A stretch of 64,000 nucleotides of DNA from Ottelia alismoides (GCA_037367405.1 JAZKJV010010752.1:1-64000), one strand, 5' to 3'. Positions 47,559 through 60,029 are shown, counted from the first letter of the stretch. The notes: generated by a model not told the origin, from the sequence alone. Numbers and translations: made by a program.

Positions 47559-49975
47559 TGAAGGATATTACGAATCCTTAAGTGCATCACAGAAGCGTGT
47601 CGATCGCATCGTATGCAATCGGAGCAACTAGTCGTACTAGATGCTAGATGCAGCGGAAATTAAAATTTTTAACTTTAAAGATGAAACCACATGATCACGA
47701 GAACACTTCTCGGATCGTTTCATCAAACCACAAAGTATAAAGAATACCTCTTGAAGCGTGGTTGTGATCGCGAGATCCCAAAGTAGAGATCCTCCTGTCT
47801 CAAGTCCGACCCACGGAGAATGCACTTGCGGGCACGATGATGAGTCGCGTCCTTCCCGCAATCCTTTGACGAAGATCCAAGCGTCGAAGCGAAGCCAAAA
47901 TGCTCTCCTTCCTAATACACAAAGTGGACGTCCACTTGAATATTAGGGAGAGCCCACACGAGAATGAGAGAGAGAGAGAATAGAGTTCTTCAACTCAAGA
48001 TGATGTTGTAACTTGGAAGGCTACCCTAGCCCTCCTTTTATACTAGTTTGGGATCCAATGGATCTCAATCCATGGGACACATGGATCCAACGGCTATGCT
48101 TGGTCCATGCTAAATCAATGGCTATGATTGTTGTTGGTTAAAACCAACAACATTAATTTAAATTAAAAATGTTGTAACATTATCAACATAATTTAATTTA
48201 ACATTAACTAATTAAGAGATAATGTGATAATTAAAATGGAGTCAACCAACCACCCCTAAAATTAGGGGGCGTCACCCATGAACAATTCATGGGTGACGCC
48301 ACCTATGAATGGTGGTTATTGGCTCCCTTTTATTTATCTTATTATTCCTTAATTAATCAAAAATATTCACCAAATTAATTCCAAATTAATTTGTGAATAT
48401 TTCAATCATGCCATTGAATATTATGTGAATCATATTCACAACCCAAACTAATTAGTAAATTGCATTTCCAATTAATTAATAAATGTGAATCCAATCCACA
48501 TTATTAATTAACAAATGTTATTTACATAAATTCTCTCTCTTATATATGTATATTATAAATCATATTTATAATACACATATATCATGGATAGTGTCATCCG
48601 CATTCTCTTATTCCTTGATAATTAAATCTTATTTAATTATCTTGGATAATCATTTTCATAATATGAATTATATTCATATTAAGTTTGATAATTAAATCTC
48701 ATTTAATCATCAAGTCCTTGCTTGGATATTTCATCAAATGAATTATTCTCGAACCCTTTCAAGAATAATGTGCTTTCTCCGCAGATACTTGGAGATAAGG
48801 ACAGGGCGATTGTATTATTCCATGTATAGTGACTTGGATATTGAGATCTTATCTCAAATCCAGATCTTACGAATCTCACACAGATGCTTGATTAAATCAG
48901 GACCGCAAATCCAATCTTCTCATTGAATCTGAATCCCATTCAGACCAATGTCCAACACTTGGACTAAGATCAGATTGCTTCTCTACTGAAAGGAGTCACT
49001 AAAATCCAGATCTGTTTCATCACTCCCTCGGAATGGAAGCGTCATGTATATACAATCGTTTATGATCACATCACCCTTCAGGTATTCCTAATACCTGTAC
49101 ATCCTGCATACTGGAAGACCCATGATTAAATCGAAGATCAAGATCATTTTATATACTGTCTTCTTCAGGGTTTAATCATTAAGTTTCTCAATCTTGGTCA
49201 TTGGGATTTTGTATCGATCATATGCTTTCCCAAAGCATATATCATACCTTCAAATTCATGTCATGCTTCCAAAGCACGACGACCATGCATGGAATTTGAT
49301 CGGTCCCAATACCTCATGAGTGAGCTCATGTCTTCCGGTTCACAAGTGAACCTGTATGATCCCTTTGAGAGATCATATTTCTCATATACCCTTATATGCA
49401 CACCAGCTCGCCGGTGTATAGACCTTGGTTAGGTCATCAACCTATTGGTCTGCCAAATGTACATACTCAGACATATAGCAATATATCTGTCTCCGGTCAG
49501 ATGATGCGTGCCTATGCTGTGACAGCATTCAACATAGGACTTAGGTTATCTCGATCTCGTCAGGTCAACCCATTGACCTAACTAATCTGACACATCCGAA
49601 TCACTATTCCCATGCAGAGGACCTGCATCAAGAGGTCGGTCAGATATCAACCTATGTGAGAAAGGATTGTCATCTCCTACTCAGGCTGGAGATCTCCACT
49701 TTACAATCATTTGACGGTGCTTGATGAGTCCTCTATCTAACTCCTTAGATATTCATCCAAACACCAGCCTCTATGATTCATTTAATGAATCAACAGCTAT
49801 ATGATCATCAAGTTGGCCATGGTACATAACCCTAATTGTACAGAGGGACCTTATAGTGCATTCATTTATATAATTTCAGAAAGGGAGTGAAACATCAATA
49901 ACTTTTATTGATAAACATAAATATTACAATAACATTTATTGTAAGATTGGTTCGCCAGGGCTCACATGTCTAACA
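47559..49975 (-). repeat. copia-1 5' LTR
   Basis: Partner of 39378-41799. One G/C-position indel and scattered, mostly C/T-type changes separate the copies; a (GA)n tract near 47966 is 6 bp shorter. Confidence 0.95.
48034..48042 (-). promoter_or_regulatory. copia-1 putative TATA box
   Basis: TATAAAAGG on the minus strand, about 1.9 kb into the LTR. The remaining 475 bp or so would be R-U5. A TATATAAG lies at the equivalent place in copia-2 (55831-55838), which supports the call. Confidence 0.6.
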
Positions 49976-49980
49976 ACTTG

Positions 49981-50729
49981 GTCATATTAACTAGAATTTA
50001 ATGTGATAATAAATTATCACAAAAGAAACATTGGTGTATATCATATCTCATATCCACACGATATGAAATTGTCCAACTAATATTAACGATGTTTATCATA
50101 ACTAATATCTACACTATTGAAATTGACTAACTAATGTTATTCACAAGTTATACCTTATGTTAATCAAAAGTTATACATAATGTTAATTATTTAAGTACAA
50201 ATATATAGCATCATTGCAATATATTCCTATATCGTAATTTTAATCATTTTAAGAAAATTAACAATACTAACTAGTCTAGATGTTGTAGTGGACATTTTAT
50301 CATGTATATTTTACAAAGTCTAAACCTAATGTTGGTTGAGGCATTTTATCGAACACCTACAAGGCATAAAATTCTACATATAAATGAGACAACCACAATC
50401 AAATTACCAAGATTATAGTGATCCACTCTTATCCTAAACATGTAAAAAACATTTAAATACATCCGTTGTATACACTATATCCAACAAAAAAAATCAAAAA
50501 ATTGAAACCCTAAACTATCAAAACAAGACAAATTTCTAATGAAATCTTAAAAAACGAGAGAGAGGAGGAAGGATTATACTGAAGGGTAGATGTATATCTA
50601 CTCGAAACACGAAAACGATGGGCGTCGGTGTCGGAGCGTACGGTTGGCGGGTCGTTGGAGGGGTGATTTGGGGAGGGATCGCGTGAGTATGAGGAAGAAA
50701 GGGGCGCCCGATGTTCTGTTTACGGACAT
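49981..50729. other. CACTA internal DNA right of copia-1, no gene
   Basis: It resumes the CACTA sequence after the ACTTG duplication. AT-rich up to about 50540, then GC-rich toward the subterminal region. Because TNP genes read leftward from this end, it may hold the old promoter and 5' UTR, but no motif confirms it. Confidence 0.5.
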
Positions 50730-50982
50730 GGACGAGCTCATTTAAGTGCTCGCCCAGCCATCGCCATGTGCTCGCCCAAAATTTCCCAAGCGCTGAAGTT
50801 ATCTGCGCATAAAATTTCAAGTGGGCGAGCACATGTGAGCGAGCACATGTGCTCATCCAAATTGGCAATTGAGCCGCTCCTCAGAATTCAAACCGGCGAC
50901 CCCCATGGGCGAGTACATGTGCTCTTCTTGTGCTCGCCCACAGCCGAGCGAGCACATGTGCTTACCTAGTGGACGCAAATCT
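50730..50982. repeat. CACTA right subterminal motif cluster
   Basis: Repeated GTGCTCGCCC, GGGCGAGCACATGTG and GAGCACATGTGCTC motifs in both orientations, mirroring the left end. Confidence 0.8.
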
Positions 50983-51012
50983 GTGCACGCCATTCCCGCC
51001 TTTTTTGTAATG
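50983..51012 (-). repeat. CACTA right terminal inverted repeat
   Basis: On the minus strand it starts CATTACAAAAAAGGCGGG. The terminal pentamer is CATTA instead of CACTA, and there is one further mismatch to the left repeat. Confidence 0.88.
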
Positions 51013-52228
51013 TCTGGGATATTTCATCCTAAGTATAAGGGGAGACATGATGAGTTGTTGATCTATTTATTCCCACCCTCAAACCTCCCTGCATGTAGAT
51101 ACAGCTTGTTATACTTAGGATTACTTCATCATAAGTATAGGGGGGATGATTAACTTCTCATTCCTTGATTATTTATTCTTTACTCATTGTAGTATAGTCT
51201 CTTTATACCTACTACGAATTATGTCTTTTCTTTTGTTTCCGACCTATGAGGACATAGCTCAAGCTAAGTGTAGCGGGGTCGTATATACGTTGTATATACC
51301 TTATCCATAACTCGTGCTTTCGTATTTTCAATAAGTACGGTTAAAATCCAATTAATTAAGTATAAAGAACATACTTGTATAAAATACATTAAAATTCTTT
51401 ATATACCGATTCATAAATCAGTCTAAAATGTTTTATAAAATGTTTGAAAATGGTTTGGAAAATTTTTTGAAAAAACTTTTAAAAATTGTTTGGAAAATAT
51501 TTTGTAAAATATTTTCAACCTTTGTAAAAATATTTTGTTTGTAAAATTTTCTTTTAATTATTTCAAATAAAATATTTTGAAAATATATTTGAAAAAGATT
51601 TGAAAAATGATTGCAAAAATAGTTTCAAAAATCTATACATACTATTTCAAATAAGTAAGCTTGAGCTTCAAAGTCATACTCATGTGAGCCTGCAACCCGG
51701 TGTCTTGGCTACGTTGGTCAAGAATCCTAGGATATATAACTACACTGACTACTGTCCATTCTTCTCTCCACCTTCTCTTCTTTAGTTGGTTGTACTTGAA
51801 CATAGAAGGGAATACCTCGCTTCTCGAATAAAGAGTTGTCGGATTGGGGAATCAAGGTCACCATGTTAGAGAAGACTGACTTTTATGGCTTCATCCGAGG
51901 AGAGCTACATATCACACACACTGTCTAAGATAAATTCATAGTCATAAGGGTTTGCGTATGAGTTGACTTGTTCTAACCTGACTATTGAGGAGACTTAAGC
52001 ATAGTTGCGACTCTTAGAGGCTATTGCATCGCAAGTCGAGTTCTTAATAAGGCTCCGACCGCACCTAGAATCCAAGGTCTGACTTAAGCTCCAAACTTTG
52101 ATTTTATGAAGACAAGTTTAGAAATAAATCAATCCAAGTTCTTCCTTTTTTATTTTCTTTATTTTTATTTTATGCACTTATAGGCATAAGTGTTTGCTAG
52201 AGACTAGCAAAGGCAAGTATAGGGGGTG
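51013..52228 (+). mobile_element. Athila-1 3' region and PPT (right of CACTA)
   Basis: It begins with the right half of the stem-loop split by CACTA (51016-51042), then another stem-loop with GGGGGG tail (51109-51146), the ACGAATTATG/CATAACTCGT pair (51209-51320), a TTTGAAAA-type array (51420-51640) and sequence similar to Athila-2 35270-35845. It ends in the PPT GGCAAGTATAGGGGG, immediately followed by the 3' LTR start TGATGAATCTCC. Confidence 0.8.
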
Positions 52229-52343
52229 ATGAATCTCCATTTCATCACTTTATTCTTTCATTTTAGCCTTTGGACTAGCAAAGGCAAGTATAGAGGGAAT
52301 ATGAATCTCTATTTCATCACTTTATTCTTTCATTTTGGTCTTT
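52202..52343 (+). repeat. 71-bp tandem duplication of PPT and LTR start
   Basis: The block GACTAGCAAAGGCAAGTATAG through the first bases of the LTR (..TTCATCACTTTATTC..) occurs at 52202-52272 and again at 52273-52343. The second copy reads GAGGGAATATGAATC where the first reads GGGGGTGATGAATC. Confidence 0.8.
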
Positions 52344-53822
52344 AAACCCTTTCTAAATGCATGTATATATCATTATTTTGCATAAATTAATGCTCATTAT
52401 TTATTGTACAAATATTTATAAAATACATTGTTTAAAGCTAAAATAAAAGAATAACGAAAAAAATAAAATGCCAAGGTATTTTATGACCATAAACTCTGAA
52501 ACCTAAACGTCATGATGACAAGGTCGATAAGGAATAAAGTAGAGGGAGATAAGGGTCAAACACACAATTAAAACCCTAATTGTGTTTCTTTAATAAATCA
52601 TTTTTGGAACCTATTTTATTTTTTGTTATTTAGACATCAAATAAAAAATTTTATACATGAAAGTTGTAGATAAAAAGAAAGAAAAATACAAAATTGATTT
52701 CACATAAAAATAATATATAGTGTTCATTCTATACTCTTAATAAAAAGCCACAACACAAACTTCACATACCCATATCTTCTCTGTAAAACTCAAAATGCAT
52801 CAAATCTCCTTTAATTATATACAACTTTTAATTAGCTATTTAATGAAGATGGTTCCATTTAATTTGGAGTTTAGATGTAAAAGTTGGATTTTGGACCCTT
52901 TTTGTACAATATACCTGAATAAAATATTTATTTTATTTATTCTTTATATTTTCCATAATTTTATATTTTATATTTTTGTAAATATTATTTATATTATATG
53001 TATATAATTGTAAAAAATAAAACCATTAAAAATAAACTAAAATAAATAAGTGTATAATATATAGATGAATACAATATACTTATACCTATATAATAAATAC
53101 ATCTATTTATTTAAGTATGCAAATAAACTCATAAACATTAATAAAATTATTTTTGTGTACACATAAATAAGTTATAAAAATATAAATTAGTTATGTAAAT
53201 AATAAAATCTAAAATATAAAATAAAATACACATATATAGATAAATACACCTATAACTATACATGTAAATAATAATTCATAGTAAATAGGCTCATAAAATA
53301 AATAAAATTATGGATAAAATACTGCATAAAATAAGAAATATTTTTATTTTATACATACATGTAAATAATAATTCATAGTAAATAGGCTCATAAAATAAAT
53401 AAAATTATGGATAAAATACTGCATAAAATAAGAAATATTTTTATTTTATAACATAAACTCATTTACTATTTATACTTTATTTTATAATGCATTTTTACCT
53501 CGCATTTTTTGATAGGTCCACGTGGACGAATCAGAGACCTTTTATTGACTCTAGTCAACTGCCCCTTTGGCTCCTTCGACCCGTGTCAGAACCTCGAGCT
53601 GCCCGCTTCTCACCATTTCCCCTTACAATTTAATGATCTACTCAACTAGAGCCTTGAACAATTTTTACATATGGGATCTCCACGATTCATGCACGACCCT
53701 TAGATCCCATCGATCCCCACCATTGCGTCCTTGAATCCAGTAACAAAATCTGCCAAAATCATGTCAATAAATAAAAACCTCATGCCTCCTTCTCTATTTT
53801 GATCCTTTCTCGAGCCATGAAT
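52229..53822 (+). repeat. Athila-1 3' LTR, first part
   Basis: It starts TGATGAATCTCC after the PPT. Conserved LTR landmarks follow in order: AAGGAATAAAGTAGAGGGAG (about 52530), a TTGGATTTTGGACCC block (about 52883) and a decayed copy of the palindrome (AGGTCCACGTGGAC, about 53515). It is cut at 53822 by copia-2 (flank TGAAT). Older and more diverged than the LTRs at 8852 and 26199. Confidence 0.75.
53261..53450 (+). repeat. 97-bp direct tandem duplication in LTR
   Basis: CATGTAAATAATAATTCATA and the sequence after it start at 53261 and again at 53358; the two units are identical across at least 90 bp, so the duplication is recent relative to the LTR. Confidence 0.85.
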
Positions 53823-56402
53823 TGTTGGACATGCGAGCCCACGGTGAGCGATTAGGCAATAAATGTTATTGCGAATATCATTCACTGATCTGAAATGAAG
53901 AATAACTAATTTGCATAATAGGTCCCTTAGTACAATTAGGATTATGTATCATGACCAGCTTAATGATCATACATTTGTTGATTTAATTATTGAATCATAG
54001 ACGTCGGTGCTTGGATGAATATCTAATGATTTAGATTGATGACTCATCAAGCACCGTTAAATGATTGTTAAGAGATGATCTCCAACCTGAGTAGGAGATG
54101 GAAATCCTTCTTCTAAAAACTGACGTCTAACCAACCTCTTGATGCAGGTCCTCTGCATAGGAATAGAGAGTCGAGGTGTTAGATAAGTTAGGTCAAAGAA
54201 CTGACTTAACGAGATCGAGATAACCAAAGTCCTATGTCGTATGTTGTCACGATATAGGCATGCCTCCTCTGATCGGAGACAGATGTGTTACTATATGTCT
54301 GAGTATGTACATTTGAAAGACCAATAGGTTGAGACCTAACCTAGGTCTATACACCGATGCGCTGGTGTGCATGCATGGGCACATGAGTAATACGATCTCT
54401 CAAAAGGATCATACAGGTTTAGTTACTGAACCGGAAGAGATGAGCTCACTAATGAGATATTAGAATCAAATTCCGTGCACGGTCATCTCGGTTTAGAAGC
54501 TTGACTGAATTTGTAGGTTTGATATATACTTTTGGAAAGTATATGATCAACACCTGAGTATGATATATGCTTTTGGAAAGTATATGATCGATACCAACTC
54601 CCAACGATCGAATGAGAAACTTAATGGTAAAACCCTGAAGGAGACAATCCAAAAGAGATCTCTAAAACTTTGGGTTTAATCTGGGTCTTCTAGTATGCAG
54701 GATGTACAGGTATTAGGAATACCTGAGGGTGATGTGATCATAAACAATTGAGTAACCATGACGCTTCCATTTCGAGAGAGTGATGAAACATGTCTGGATT
54801 TTAGTGACTCCTCTCATAGAGAAGTGATCTAGTCTTAGTCCAAATGTTGGACCTTGATCTGAATGTGATTCGGATGCAATGAGAAGATTTAGCTACGGCT
54901 TTGATTTAATCAAACATCTATGGGAGGTCCGTAAGATCTGGATTTGAGATTTGATCTCAATATCCAAGTCACTATACATGGAACAATACAATCGCCCTGT
55001 CCTTATCTACAAGTATCCGCGGAGAAAGCGTATTATCCTTGAAAGAGTTCATGGATAATTTCATTGTTGATATGTGTATCCGTGCATCGAGAAAATTGAT
55101 AATTAAATGTGATTTAATTATCATTAATAATATGAATTTGATCCATATTATAAGGAGATATATCTAAGATAATTAAATGTGATTTAATTATCAAAGATGT
55201 GAATAATGTGAATGTCATTCATGTTATTTGGGTATATGAGAAGAGAGAACCAATATGATTAAATGTGATTTAATTATCATGGATAGGAATAATGGGGATA
55301 ACACCATCCATATTAATCAAGTATATTATAAATGTGATTTATAATATATTAGAGAGATCATATTGTGATTTATATTTGTTAATTAATTATTGATGTGAAT
55401 TGGATTCACATTGGATGATTAATTGAAAATATAATTTACATTTTATTTTGGATTGTGAATGTGATTCATATTTTTCAAAAGGCATGATTGTAATATTTCA
55501 AAAGATAATTATGAATTTTTTATGAAATAATTTACAATAATTGTTGTTGTAAATTTTGAAGATATCGTGAGATAATGAGATCTCATGAGATGGTTGGTAG
55601 CCATCCCTCCTTTTTAGGGGATATGGTTTATCTCTCATTATCTCCAAAGATAATCAATTGATTTGATTCTAATTTAAATATATTGATTTGTTAATATATA
55701 GTAATTTAAATTAAGTTAATTATTTTTGTGTTTTTACAAAAAAATCATGACCATTGAAAGAAACACAAATCAATCTCATCCACTGATTGTGTGATGTCCA
55801 TGGATTGGGGTCCATGGACTCCCAAAACCCTATATAAGAAGAGGAATCCCTTGCTCTTCAAGACACACAATAACTAATGCTCTCTCTCTCTTTCTCCACA
55901 CGCCAATCCTCTCTTTCTCTCAAAGGGGTCATCCATCATGGAGCCTTTGTGAGAGTTGTCATCGTCGCAGCATCGTCGTTATGTTGCCTGATCATCTACT
56001 CGTGGATCTCCATCTCCTTCGGTGCACCTCGCTCATGAAGAAGATGTTGGATCTCGTGTGACGAGATCAGAAGATCCACCGCTTGGATCATCAACATGGA
56101 TTGCGAGGAGCACGTGTCTCATCAAGGCGCTCGCAAGCGTCTTCTCCTTTGGATCGGACTTGAGACAGGAAGTCTCTTGGTTTAGAGACTCGATCGCAAC
56201 CATGCTTCAAGAGTTAAACCTTATGCCTATTTGTGGTTAAGATGAAACGATCCAAGAAGTATTCTTGGATCATGTGGTTCATCATTTAAAAAAAACTAAA
56301 TTCCGCTGCCTCGAGCAACTAGTGCGACTAGTCGCTCCCGATCGCATTCGATGCGATCCTCACGTTTCCGTGATGCACTGAAGGATTTTCCCATATCCTT
56401 TA
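53823..56402 (+). repeat. copia-2 5' LTR (2.58 kb)
   Basis: Colinear with the reverse complement of the copia-1 LTR: a TGACTCATCAAGCACCGTTAA block at about 54040-54060, a TCGGAGACAGAT block at about 54275, a GATAATTAAATGTGATTTAA block repeated near 55100, 55170 and 55260, TATATAAG at 55831, a CTCTCTCTC tract, and the end ..CATATCCTTTA. The terminal CA has become TA. Confidence 0.85.
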
Positions 56403-56404
56403 AG

Positions 56405-56417
56405 TGGTATCATATCC
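56405..56417 (+). other. copia-2 primer binding site, mutated
   Basis: TGGTATCATATCC, two bases after the LTR end, versus the canonical TGGTATCAGAGCC; two changed positions. Confidence 0.7.
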
Positions 56418-58150
56418 TTAGGTTGGAGGTTTTGGGTACTATCCATAAACCTAAGAAGACGGGTTCATAAGGGATTGTGAAAATTTTATCGCATTTCAAT
56501 TTTTGCAGCCCTCTTTTGTAATAGATTTAGGTCATATTTAATATGTTTAAACACAAAACTATCACTTAGAAAATGTTCCTCATTAATTAAGAAAATATTG
56601 AGATTTGAGTTCGTTTGATTTGGAATCCTATAACTCAAGATATGATCTTTTTAATAACCATATATACATTATTTCGAGGATGGCGAATTATGACGTAATT
56701 AATGAGTTAATTACTATTTTAAAACACCTGAAAATATATGTTTATCACTTGGTTTTATTTTAAATATAATTATCAATTTTTATAAATTTATTTTGGTTAA
56801 TTTGGATTTAAATTGATTGGGATATGTTAATTTTAGTAAGTAGCGGTCACTGTTGAAAACTACATAATCGGTCATGAACCTTGTGATTGTCATTTAAGTA
56901 ACTTGTGAAATTAGTAGTTAATTTCCTGGAATAATTATGGATATTATTTAGGAAATATTTGATGATAATTTTCCCCTTAAATGACATTACCTTAATCAAT
57001 AAATGATTAAATATGATCCAGAGCACCAAGTGGTTACTTGATACACTTTCATCGAACATGTTACTTGAATAGGTTTGGGAATTTGTTTAGTAAATTTCTT
57101 TATAATCAAAATAGTTTTGATTATTACTATATAGTATAATTTCGGTTGAAAAACCGATGAACATCTCAAGTACACAATGATCTATTTGGCATTATCCTTT
57201 CCTGAGGTGGATGTGGTGTCTAGTTGGGGAGCGTTGGGGTAGCAGGTTGTACCGTATACGATCTGTCCCACTCCCGTCAGTATTGGTTATGATAGCAGGT
57301 AGGGACTTAATAATACTGGAAAAATCATGGTGTATTTCCTAATTATTAAAATTCAAATAATATACACTCTGAGATAATACCATTCTTTCAAGTAATAATC
57401 AAGTTTGTTGATTCAATTGGATTGATAATTGATTTAATGAGATTAAATTAATTATATCTAATTAAAACACTCTATTATGAATAGATGTATAATTCCCTTG
57501 CAAGAATTAATCGTAATGAATATGATTCATAATGATTAGTTAAATTTGAACATGATATGGAGGATCACATAAGTGACATCCATGGTCTCCCGTCAAGGCA
57601 AAGGGTTCCATCGCCAGAGATTGTATGTCGGAGACGTCTGTCCGAAGTGACAGCTCCTGCATACAAGCCATTTGGATCGGGCTCTTTGCTTCTCGAAAGA
57701 GTAAGAACGTATGCGTAGTGACCCCAATATCGGATCCTCATATTATTGGGGTGATATTGGATTGCGCATAGCAAGTTGTATTCTTGTTGACGGTTAGTTC
57801 AATTAATGACGGGTCAATATCACCTTAGGGGTGGTGGCTCGGGTGTTAAAGACCGAATTGGAAAATGAAAGTTGGACTTGCAAGGCGGAATGTGTTCCCG
57901 CTTCTTTTTATCTGATTTACATTTTCTCATATTATTGAGATATGACAAAGATAAGGAAGGAGATCCCAGATCTTGCTTGAGATATAATGGTAAGTATATC
58001 TCTTACATTGAAAGTAATTAAGGGAATGAAATTTTAATGTTGACAAGACAAGACAATTTTGATATAAAAATTCCTAAATCAAAGTAAAATATGTATATAA
58101 AATATATATTTATATACATTTATGTAAATTTCTTATTTCAAATAATCATC
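56418..58150 (+). other. copia-2 untranslated leader
   Basis: No coding evidence. The part at about 57550-57960 matches the copia-1 leader (46000-46340, inverted) closely, for example GTGACATCCATGGTCTCCCG and GGGCTCTTTGCTTCTCGAAA. Confidence 0.7.
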
Positions 58151-58930
58151 ATTAAACCCACTCAATAGAATACTCAATAATAACCAGTATGTATAATGGA
58201 TTGGATCCATGATCAAGATATTGTACTTGAAGTTGGATGTATAATGTATGTAGTTGCAATGTACAAGTTTCCTCATAATAATGAGGAATGACAATTAAAT
58301 AGATAATAGGACTATAACCCTAGGGTTTGAGTTTGTATGTCTCTATATTCTTGATTCATCGAATGTACTTTGGAAGTGACATGTCGATGATGATCTCAAT
58401 TGTTAAATAATCCCTTATAAAATCTAAGAAGATGAACTGGCATACATATATGCTCTCGACATTTAATCATGAATGACATGGTTTACTTCATTATGCAGAA
58501 TGATGGCTCTATAAGAGATGATGTACTCAAATGTTTGAGTACCTATCTGAACCAATGATTTTAAGAGTTAAGATGAATGCTGATACGATGAGTGTCATCA
58601 TTCTACTATCTATACTCTAGTCATTCATGAAGCTTTGTAATATTCACATTGTATGAATTGAATGAAGCATGTATAAATGTTGAAATAGTCTTATATTGAA
58701 ATCTTTTGAATTTAATATAAGAGATCCTTTGTCTTAAGCAATAGTTGTTTATAGATGAAGAAAGCGCAGTGGAAGCATGGGTCTGACCCATGTAAGAAGG
58801 AAAGTCAAGGAGTTGACTGTACTTCTGTAATTTCCATATGACATCCAAAGAGTTGAATAAATGCTAATACTGCAATAAGCCAATGTATTGATAGTGTGAC
58901 TATCTAGTCTATCTAGGATCCTTAGAGAAG
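58151..58930 (+). pseudogene. copia-2 gag traces
   Basis: Broken translation near 58160 reads NPLNRILNNNQY, then WIGSMIKILYL, which aligns with NPLSRLLEVNQL..WIRNLDLVL of copia-1 gag. Near 58495 NDGSIRDDVLKCLSTYL aligns with EGTSVREHVLKMFGYL. Multiple stops. The extent is approximate. Confidence 0.55.
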
Positions 58931-59429
58931 GACTCAGATAGTGCATCGGAATAATCTATATCTACATGTCATCATTGAAATTGACTTACTTATTGGATAA
59001 GATTAAGAGTCTGATAATTGTATCTCATTTTTCTAATGACATTTGCAAATTAGTTGTATATGTTTTAGAAGACTATAAGATTTGATCTTAAGGTTTAATA
59101 TACATCTACATGGATGTTGATGCAATTATTGCAACAATCTCTGTTGGATGGATAGACTTCATATTTTCAGTGGGAGAGTCCTTAGTCTTAGAGAATGTCT
59201 CTATGACCTATATATTAGAATACACTCAGTTTATTTCTAAATGTTGGAAATAAATATGAATTCTGGAATAAACCTATAGAGAGTTATGATGGATATATTT
59301 CAGATAGTAATCTAACATATAGTGGACTCTACTAAATTAGAAAATTAATGATTGGTTCATTATGATTTCTAATATTGGCAGTTAAACCTTATTAGATCAG
59401 TATGAGGATGAAGATCGTTTGATAATGAT

Positions 59430-60020
59430 CTAGCATCAAGCCTTGGACATTTGTCTGTTGATTTGATCAATAGACTAGTAAGAGATGAAACTTTAGAATG
59501 TCTAAAATTTCAAAACTTACATACTTATGAATATTGTATTCAAATTAAAATGTCCAATACATCCTTCTCTGGGAATGGTATTAGATGTCGAGGTATTCAA
59601 GATCTCATACATATTAATGTATGTGGATCATCTATAAATGATATGAGATATCATGCGATGATTTTGTGATATGATATTTCTTTCCTTCACCTTAGAAACC
59701 TTTGAAATGTTCAAATATTTCACAATTTTGGTTTAGAATCAAAGTTTGAAGGAAGATGAAATGAATTTAATATGATCTAGGTAGAAACTACTTATTAGAT
59801 GAATTTATGGAATATCTTATGAAGATATGAATATCATTCCTATCTCACTCCTCCTAATTCACCTAAACTCAATGGAGTTGTAGGAACATATAATTAGATC
59901 ATGTGTGACATGATTTGATCAATGATGAATATTAGCATAATTACCTCTTAGTTTCCAGGTATATATGTAGTACAGACTACAATATATATCCTTAACAAAG
60001 ATTCCATGTAAATCTAAATT
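59430..60020 (+). pseudogene. copia-2 integrase fragment
   Basis: LGHLSVDLINRLVRDETLE, then YEYCIQIKMSNTSF and IQDLIHINVCGSS, correspond to the HHCC domain and first Asp region of the copia-1 integrase (HLSVDRINRLIKD, CKHCIRGKM, LDLIHTDVCGP). The first Cys of the CxxC has become Tyr and the catalytic Asp has become Asn. Farther on, a PNSPKLNGV-like trace marks the region before the third catalytic residue. The sequence is then lost at about 60030. Confidence 0.75.
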
Positions 60021-60029
60021 AAAAATAGA

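Larger units (their letters stand above)
39378..49975 (-). mobile_element. Complete Ty1/copia element with 2.4-kb LTRs (copia-1)
   Basis: Two direct repeats (39378-41799 and 47559-49975) with TG..CA ends, flanked by the 5-bp duplication ACTTG at 39373-39377 and 49976-49980. It reads on the minus strand: 5' LTR at right, PBS matching iMet tRNA, a leader of about 1.8 kb, gag, pol in the copia order (protease, integrase, RT, RNase H), PPT, 3' LTR at left. Total 10.6 kb. By eye the LTRs differ at about 40 sites plus a few indels in 2.4 kb (about 1.7 percent), so insertion was fairly recent. Coding defects: stops at 45503-45505, 43011-43013 and 42672-42674, frame changes near 45120 and 42415, and Lys at the integrase catalytic Glu. 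The motif wording suggests the Tork/Angela lineage, tentatively. Confidence 0.95.
22796..51012 (-). mobile_element. CACTA (En/Spm) transposon, heavily interrupted
   Basis: It is bounded by 30-bp inverted repeats with two mismatches and flanked by palindromic subterminal motifs at both ends. The Athila-1 stem-loop it interrupts can be matched across the element: CTATACTTA on the left and GGGATATTTC with CCTAAGTATA on the right. Of the 28.2 kb, most is later insertion: Athila-2 (26199-35874), a repeated CACTA block (35876-38803) and copia-1 (39378-49975). The original element would be about 5 kb. It carries a TNP1-like gene and only the N-terminus of TNP2, both reading from the right end inward. 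The catalytic TNP2 core is absent, so it is non-autonomous and dead. The 3-bp flanks (TTA left, TCT right) no longer match. Confidence 0.85.

Noticed and set aside
53823..56402. Solo copia LTR
   Set aside because: A PBS remnant, a leader homologous to copia-1, gag traces and an integrase fragment follow it, so it is the 5' end of a truncated element.
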